A DNA stretch of 9,276 bases, from assembly GCA_009785395.1 (NCBI GenBank), contig WQWK01000061.1:1-9276 (forward strand). The letters run 5' to 3'. Every line of letters starts with the position of its first letter. Position 1 is the stretch's first letter. The notes beneath the pieces were generated by a model that saw nothing but the letters and a program-made list of their open reading frames with translations, searched no databases and was not told the DNA's origin. Positions 6,446-9,276 of this stretch are shown piece by piece. Origin of the DNA: Conexibacteraceae bacterium (GTDB taxonomy: Bacteria; Actinomycetota; Thermoleophilia; Solirubrobacterales; Solirubrobacteraceae). The position numbers and the translations under genes were made by a program.

Positions 6446-7021
6446 TCAGCTGCCGCGCCGAGGGCGGGTGCGAACATGGAGAGTGCCGCCAGGGCCACGG
6501 GTGTCGATCGTCACTCTGGGTCCGTCAGCGATCGGGGATCGCTCCGGTGCGTCGATCTTCTGGCTCGCGAACAACCCGCCGCCGCGGACGCGCACCTCGA
6601 CGCCCTCGGGGACGATCACGGTCACGGTGCCGAACAGGTTGTAGACCTCGATCGTGGTCTCCTGGCCGGCAAGCCGCGCTTGGCGCAGGTCGAGGTCGAT
6701 CGTGCCGAAGATCGAGCGCCACGAGGAGCGGTGCGGCAGCGACCACGGGCCGCTGCGAATCAGATGTGAGCAGAAAGCCCGGTGTTCTTCGGCGACGGCG
6801 GCCGGCAAGCCCGATGCGGCAGGGGTGCCGGGCAGGTCGCGGGCCAGATTGGCCAGCTCCTGGTCGGTGCGCGCAGCTTGGGCGAGGCCGACGCGCTCAC
6901 TGAACTCGTCCAGGGTCAGCCGACCCTCGCCGACCGCGTCGCGCAGCACTGCGATGCTGCGCTCGCGTTCGGCGTCCGACGCGAGGATCGGAGTCGAGTC
7001 GGGCTCGTGCCCTTCGCTCAT
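6446..7021 (-). CDS. DUF1707 protein with C-terminal LiaF-like (DUF2154/DUF4097-type) domain
   Basis: A 191-residue soluble protein. Residues 12-64 are a DUF1707 domain: ILASDAERERSIAVLRDAV, then EGRLTLDEFSERV and ARTDQELANLARDLP, the short helical module common in actinobacterial membrane-associated or regulatory proteins. From about 105 a beta-repeat segment follows (IFGTIDLDLRQA; TTIEVYNLFGTVTVIVPEGVEV; GGGLFASQKI), like the C-terminal half of LiaF and other cell-envelope stress sensors. No membrane segment is present. ATG 7021 is preferred because homology begins soon after it and TACCGT lies 7 bases upstream (possible leaderless start); open frame continues to 7135 through the divergent promoter region, and an in-frame GTG at 7030 is an alternative. 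It is divergent from the GH76 gene, which may mean shared envelope-related control. The stop is 3 bases from the ligase stop. Confidence 0.85.
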   Translation of the reverse strand: MSEGHEPDSTPILASDAERERSIAVLRDAVGEGRLTLDEFSERVGLAQAARTDQELANLARDLPGTPAASGLPAAVAEEHRAFCSHLIRSGPWSLPHRSSWRSIFGTIDLDLRQARLAGQETTIEVYNLFGTVTVIVPEGVEVRVRGGGLFASQKIDAPERSPIADGPRVTIDTRGPGGTLHVRTRPRRGS

Positions 7022-7048
7022 TGCCGACACGGTACCGGTCGGCTGCCT

Positions 7049-7064
7049 GTAACCCGCGCGTAAC
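7049..7064. promoter_or_regulatory. GTAAC-N6-GTAAC direct repeat in divergent intergenic region
   Basis: GTAAC at 7049-7053 and again at 7060-7064 give an 11-base period, one helical turn. This is the AC-N9-AC architecture known for actinobacterial OmpR-family regulators such as GlnR and MtrA. It lies 28 bases from the DUF1707 start and about 23 bases before the predicted GH76 transcription start, so it could repress or activate either. A mirrored TTACAG occurs at 7074-7079. The regulator identity is inference. Confidence 0.45.
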
Positions 7065-7074
7065 AGCGCCCCCT

Positions 7075-7080
7075 TACAGT
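7075..7080 (+). promoter_or_regulatory. Candidate -10 element for the GH76 gene
   Basis: TACAGT fits the actinobacterial TANNNT -10 pattern and would start transcription near 7087, just before the ribosome site AAGAGG (7089-7094). No -35 hexamer is apparent at the normal distance; the GTAAC direct repeat sits at that place instead, which would suit an activator-dependent promoter. Confidence 0.35.
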
Positions 7081-7100
7081 GCAACGACAAGAGGCCACGC

Positions 7101-8663
7101 TTGTTCCGCTCCATACGCCAGATACCGAACCGCATCTACGCCGGAGCCGCCGCCCTGGTCGCGGCGGTTGTCGTCGCAATGCTCGCGCTGGTCGTGACCG
7201 CCGCAGGTGCTGGTGCTGCCACGAAGTTCCCGTTTTCCCAGGGATCCGTCGCATCGCGGTCATACCTTCAGCTGGCTGAGGCCGGCGTCGCCAAGACCTC
7301 GCAGTGGTGGGACGCTTCGGCAGGCTGGTTCTATGACCAGCTCGGCTCGGGTTCCAAGCGCGGGCAGGTGACGCTGTGGGGTGGGAACGGACTGTTCGAG
7401 GCGATGGATGAGATCGCGCTCGCCGACCCGACAGCCGGCACCAAGGCGGCCGTCGAGGCATACGCCCGCGGCGAGGAGCGCTACTGGAACCCGAACCTGA
7501 AGCCGGTCCCTGGCTATTCGCCGAACGTCGGTGAGCGGAGCTCCACACAGCCGACCTGGTACGACGACAACGGCTGGATCGGTATCGCGTTCCTGAACGC
7601 GTACCGCGCCACCGGCAACCGCTCCTACCTCACCGACGCCGAGCACGCGTTCGCGTTCATCTCCGCAGGCGGTTGGGACGCTCAGAACGGCGGCGGGATG
7701 TGGTGGAGCACTGAGCACCAGTGGCTCTCCGGCGAGGCGCTTGGGGCCGCCGCAGACCTGGCCGCGGGGCTCTACCAGACCACGGGCCGCGCCGAATACC
7801 TGGCCCACGCTGAGACGTACATCGGCTGGGCCAACAAGCACCTGCTCAGCCCCCAGGGTGTCTATATCTCGGTGGCGAACACGCCCTATCCCTACCTGAT
7901 CGAGCCGGACTCATATGTCAACCGCAAGCCGACGGGCGGGCAGGGGTTTCGGATGTGTGTCGCAGGTAGCAGCAGCTGTACGCCCGACTCGATCCAGGTG
8001 GCGCCGTGCAAGACCGGCTCCAACAGCTGCAAGCCCGGAACGCTCGTGATCATGAAGTGTCCGGCACAGGCCAAGCCGCCCCTCTGCAAGCCGGGCGGGA
8101 CGATCAGCGGGTCGGGGGGCGGCCACGGCCCCGGCGCGACCCGGCCTGGCGGTGGCGCGTCCACGTCCGCCCCGGGCTCGCCCAGCAAACCGGTCGGTCC
8201 CAAGAGCGTCGGGATGCCACATGACGGCGAGGGCGCGATGGTCGCCGCCATGACCGCCCTGTGCGAGGCGACCGGCAAGCAGTCGTGGTGCACCGAGGCC
8301 GATCAGCGTGCCCGTGACGAAATCAGGTGGCTCGCGCCCTTCGCCGACGGACCGCAGTACGACTCGGTGCTGATCCGCGGGCTGCTGACGCTCTACTCCG
8401 AGAACCACGATGCGCGTCTCTATGACTTCGCGGTCAAACTCGCCGGCCTGATCACCAAGCACGCAGAGACCTCCCCGAACGTCTACCTGCGAGGCTGGGA
8501 CGGCCGCCCGGTCCCGAGCGCCCCGAACGACTCGCTGCTGCGAACCGATGCCGGGAGCATCGGCGTGTTCGCGGATCTGGCGACCGTCAAGCCTCCGTCA
8601 CGTGGGGCCATGCGCGCGGCTGACGGCGCCGCCTCGGGGCGCGTGCCCAAGGGCCCGGCCTGA
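7101..8663 (+). CDS. Secreted GH76-like glycoside hydrolase (alpha-1,6-mannanase family) with cysteine-repeat insertion
   Basis: A 520-residue exported protein. The TTG start at 7101 has AAGAGG six bases upstream (7089-7094) and gives a good signal peptide: RSIRQIPNR, a hydrophobic core (about 15-36) and likely cleavage after AAGAGAA near residue 40. The catalytic region is GH76-like: WWDASAGWFYDQ (69-80), LWGGNGLFEAMDEIA (92-106), WYDDNGWIGIAFLNAYRATG (153-172) with the adjacent acid pair Asp155-Asp156, GGGMWWS (197-203), EALGAAADLAAGLYQTTGR (212-230). The (alpha/alpha)6 fold seems to resume at 375 (DGEGAMVAAMTALCEATG, then YDSVLIRGLLTLY) after an insertion at about 276-372. That insertion holds three two-Cys repeats and a Gly/Pro/Ser linker. 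All eight cysteines (286, 293, 303, 310, 320, 329, 388, 397) lie outside the signal peptide, so disulfides are likely. Family members cleave alpha-1,6-mannan; the substrate here is unproven. Confidence 0.85.
   Translation: MFRSIRQIPNRIYAGAAALVAAVVVAMLALVVTAAGAGAATKFPFSQGSVASRSYLQLAEAGVAKTSQWWDASAGWFYDQLGSGSKRGQVTLWGGNGLFEAMDEIALADPTAGTKAAVEAYARGEERYWNPNLKPVPGYSPNVGERSSTQPTWYDDNGWIGIAFLNAYRATGNRSYLTDAEHAFAFISAGGWDAQNGGGMWWSTEHQWLSGEALGAAADLAAGLYQTTGRAEYLAHAETYIGWANKHLLSPQGVYISVANTPYPYLIEPDSYVNRKPTGGQGFRMCVAGSSSCTPDSIQVAPCKTGSNSCKPGTLVIMKCPAQAKPPLCKPGGTISGSGGGHGPGATRPGGGASTSAPGSPSKPVGPKSVGMPHDGEGAMVAAMTALCEATGKQSWCTEADQRARDEIRWLAPFADGPQYDSVLIRGLLTLYSENHDARLYDFAVKLAGLITKHAETSPNVYLRGWDGRPVPSAPNDSLLRTDAGSIGVFADLATVKPPSRGAMRAADGAASGRVPKGPA
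7956..8108 (+). repeat. Three tandem 17-18-residue two-cysteine repeats inside the GH76 gene
   Basis: Unit 1 CVAGSSSCTPDSIQVAP, unit 2 CKTGSNSCKPGTLVIMK, unit 3 CPAQAKPPLCKPGGTISG. The pattern is C-x6/8-C-[TK]-P-[DG]-x-[ILT], and the cysteine spacings run 6, 9, 6, 9, 8. Each unit can close one disulfide. DNA identity between units is modest (the clearest match is around AGCTGCAAGCCCGG and CTCTGCAAGCCGGG), so the duplication is old and held by protein-level selection. A Gly/Pro/Ser linker follows (8109 to about 8213). Confidence 0.75.
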
Positions 8664-8668
8664 TCCGT

Positions 8669-8681
8669 AGCGCAACGCGCT
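8669..8681. repeat. Short perfect hairpin after the GH76 stop
   Basis: AGCGC (8669-8673) and GCGCT (8677-8681) pair around AAC. The stem is only 5 bp and there is no T-run, so it is a weak terminator candidate at best. It overlaps the expected 3' end of the tRNA-like sequence. Confidence 0.35.
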
Positions 8682-8725
8682 CCTCTCACGGACTCGAACC
8701 GTCGACCGCTTCCTTACCATGGAAG
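8679..8725 (-). pseudogene. tRNA-Thr(GGT) 3' remnant (anticodon arm to acceptor strand)
   Basis: Read on the minus strand: anticodon stem CTTCC (8725-8721), seven-base loop ATGGTAA with U33 and anticodon GGT (8718-8716), matching stem GGAAG (8713-8709), variable loop CGGTC, T-arm GACGG-TTCGAGT-CCGTG (8703-8687) with the invariant TTCGA, then acceptor-like AGAGGAG (8686-8680). This is the 3' two thirds of an actinobacterial tRNA-Thr. The outer T-stem pair is G-G instead of Watson-Crick. The 5' side has no recognisable D-arm: in its place is the palindrome CGTCATGACG (8727-8736). A CTCCCCG at the right distance pairs with only 5 of 7 acceptor bases. It is therefore a non-functional remnant, probably an attachment-site copy left by a tRNA-targeted element. 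Confidence 0.7.
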
Positions 8726-8739
8726 TCGTCATGACGATC

Positions 8740-8904
8740 AGGCCGGGGAGTGCCGACGTTCAGCGCGCTGCGAGATGTGCGATGACGGTCGAGCTGCAGG
8801 GAGCCAAGCTCCTGGTGTGCTCACGCGAGCACCTTGTCCACATGAAGCGCGCTCGCTCCAGTGCGCTTGATCGAGCCGATCTCGAGCGCTTGGCCGGGCC
8901 GTGA
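8740..8904 (+). pseudogene. 5'-truncated nucleotidyltransferase/AbiEii-antitoxin-like C-terminal fragment
   Basis: The frame ending at TGA 8902-8904 encodes SADVQRAARCAMTVELQG, then AKLLVCSREHLVHMKRA and RSSALDRADLERLAGP. The pattern VELxG-x4-V-x-S-x-E-H/D-L-x-x-M-K-R-A-x6-D-x-A-D-L-E-x-L is the C-terminal end of small nucleotidyltransferase-fold proteins related to MNT/AbiEii-type antitoxins. The nucleotide-binding part is missing: resemblance fades just where the tRNA-Thr remnant begins. The only ATG codons upstream (8719, 8731) lie inside or next to that remnant and are probably accidental, so this is best read as a gene end cut off by the recombination that made the scar. The stop overlaps the GTG start of the next gene. 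The family assignment rests on pattern memory, so confidence is moderate. Confidence 0.5.
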
Positions 8905-9276
8905 TCGTGACCGACGGCGTGCGACTCGCCGATTCCGAGCACCTCGACCGCCCGTGGCGGATCCATGAGCTGGTCGCGGACTTCCGCCTGGAGGACGTGT
9001 GGGCCCTTCCGGCCGCTGGCGGCCCCGACGAGCTCCCGCGACTGGTCGACCAGATCGCACACGGCGTCGACTCGTCCTCGCAGCTGACCCGCGCCCTGTT
9101 CGCGATCCGCTGGAAGATCGGGGCGTTGCTCGGGCTCGACCGCGATCGGACCGGGGTCGGCAGCCGCGTCCCGAGCCTGCGCGACCGGCTGCCCGCCGAC
9201 ATGCGCGCCGCGCCGCGGGGCCCCGACTTCACCGCCCACCCGTTCGCGCCGGTGTATCTCCTGCACGACGAGTTCG
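8901..9276 (+). CDS. DUF2867 family protein, N-terminal part (runs off right edge)
   Basis: Frame open from 8871 to the window end, encoding (from GTG 8901) VIVTDGVRLADSEHL, then DRPWRIHELVADFRLEDVWALP, GGPDELPRLVDQIAHG, LTRALFAIRWKIGALLGLD, VPSLRDRLPADMR and FAPVYLLHDEF. The segments WRIHE..DFRLEDVWALP, ALFAIRWKLG and LRDRLPADLR are hallmarks of DUF2867 proteins, about 150-180 residues long, of unknown function and common in actinobacteria. Possible starts are GTG 8901, 8907 and 8919; the last gives VRLADSEH, which best matches the family N-terminus. None has a strong ribosome site. GTG 8901 would overlap the preceding fragment's stop (GTGA). About 125 residues are inside the window and look intact. 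Confidence 0.8.
   Translation, partial: MIVTDGVRLADSEHLDRPWRIHELVADFRLEDVWALPAAGGPDELPRLVDQIAHGVDSSSQLTRALFAIRWKIGALLGLDRDRTGVGSRVPSLRDRLPADMRAAPRGPDFTAHPFAPVYLLHDEF

Noticed and set aside
7911..8462. Minus-strand frame opposite the GH76 insertion
   Set aside because: Its sequence mirrors the GC-rich linker and has no start context or domain; it is a compositional artefact.
8738..9266. Long minus-strand frames opposite the right-hand end
   Set aside because: Both are shadows of the plus-strand DUF2867 gene, whose conserved segments leave no doubt about the coding strand.

Overview
The window is high-GC DNA with strongly GC-biased third codon positions. It carries an F420-type luciferase-like oxidoreductase, a DUF1707 protein, a FadD15-like acyl-CoA ligase, a GH76 enzyme with an actinobacterial-style signal peptide, a DUF2867 protein, and TANNNT-N6/7-start promoters that imply leaderless transcripts. 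Together these point to an actinobacterium in the broad sense, perhaps Thermoleophilia/Solirubrobacterales. That taxonomic call is inference, since there is no rRNA or marker gene here.

Region 1 (1-2992, minus strand) is a molybdenum/tungsten block. Transcription runs from a MobA-MoaD fusion (2992-2147), past a perfect 17-bp inverted repeat (2095-2140), into an aldehyde:ferredoxin oxidoreductase (AOR) family enzyme (2052-136), then 4 bases later into a protein starting with a NuoG/FdhA-like 2Fe-2S ferredoxin domain (131 to beyond the left edge). Both mobA-moaD and aor have a -10-like hexamer 6-7 bases before the start codon. The logic is cofactor maturation, catalytic subunit, electron-transfer subunit.

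Region 2 (3034-6442, plus strand) is a metabolic run divergent from region 1: an LLM-class F420-dependent oxidoreductase, a small cupin 17 bases later, and a long-chain acyl-CoA ligase. Their shared substrate cannot be read from sequence. The ligase carries a six-unit 9-nt coding repeat and a 21-nt coding duplication.

Region 3 (6446-8663) holds a DUF1707 plus LiaF-like protein on the minus strand, convergent with the ligase at a 3-base gap, and divergent from a secreted GH76-like glycoside hydrolase on the plus strand. The GH76 fold appears to be interrupted by three tandem 17-18-residue two-cysteine repeats and a Gly/Pro/Ser linker. The divergent intergenic region contains a GTAAC-N6-GTAAC direct repeat.

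Region 4 (8664-9276) looks like a recombination scar. It has the 3' part of a tRNA-Thr(GGT) without a recognisable D-arm (minus strand), directly abutting a 5'-truncated nucleotidyltransferase-like gene (plus strand), and then the start of an ordinary DUF2867 gene that runs off the right edge. This is most simply explained as one end of a former tRNA-targeted insertion.
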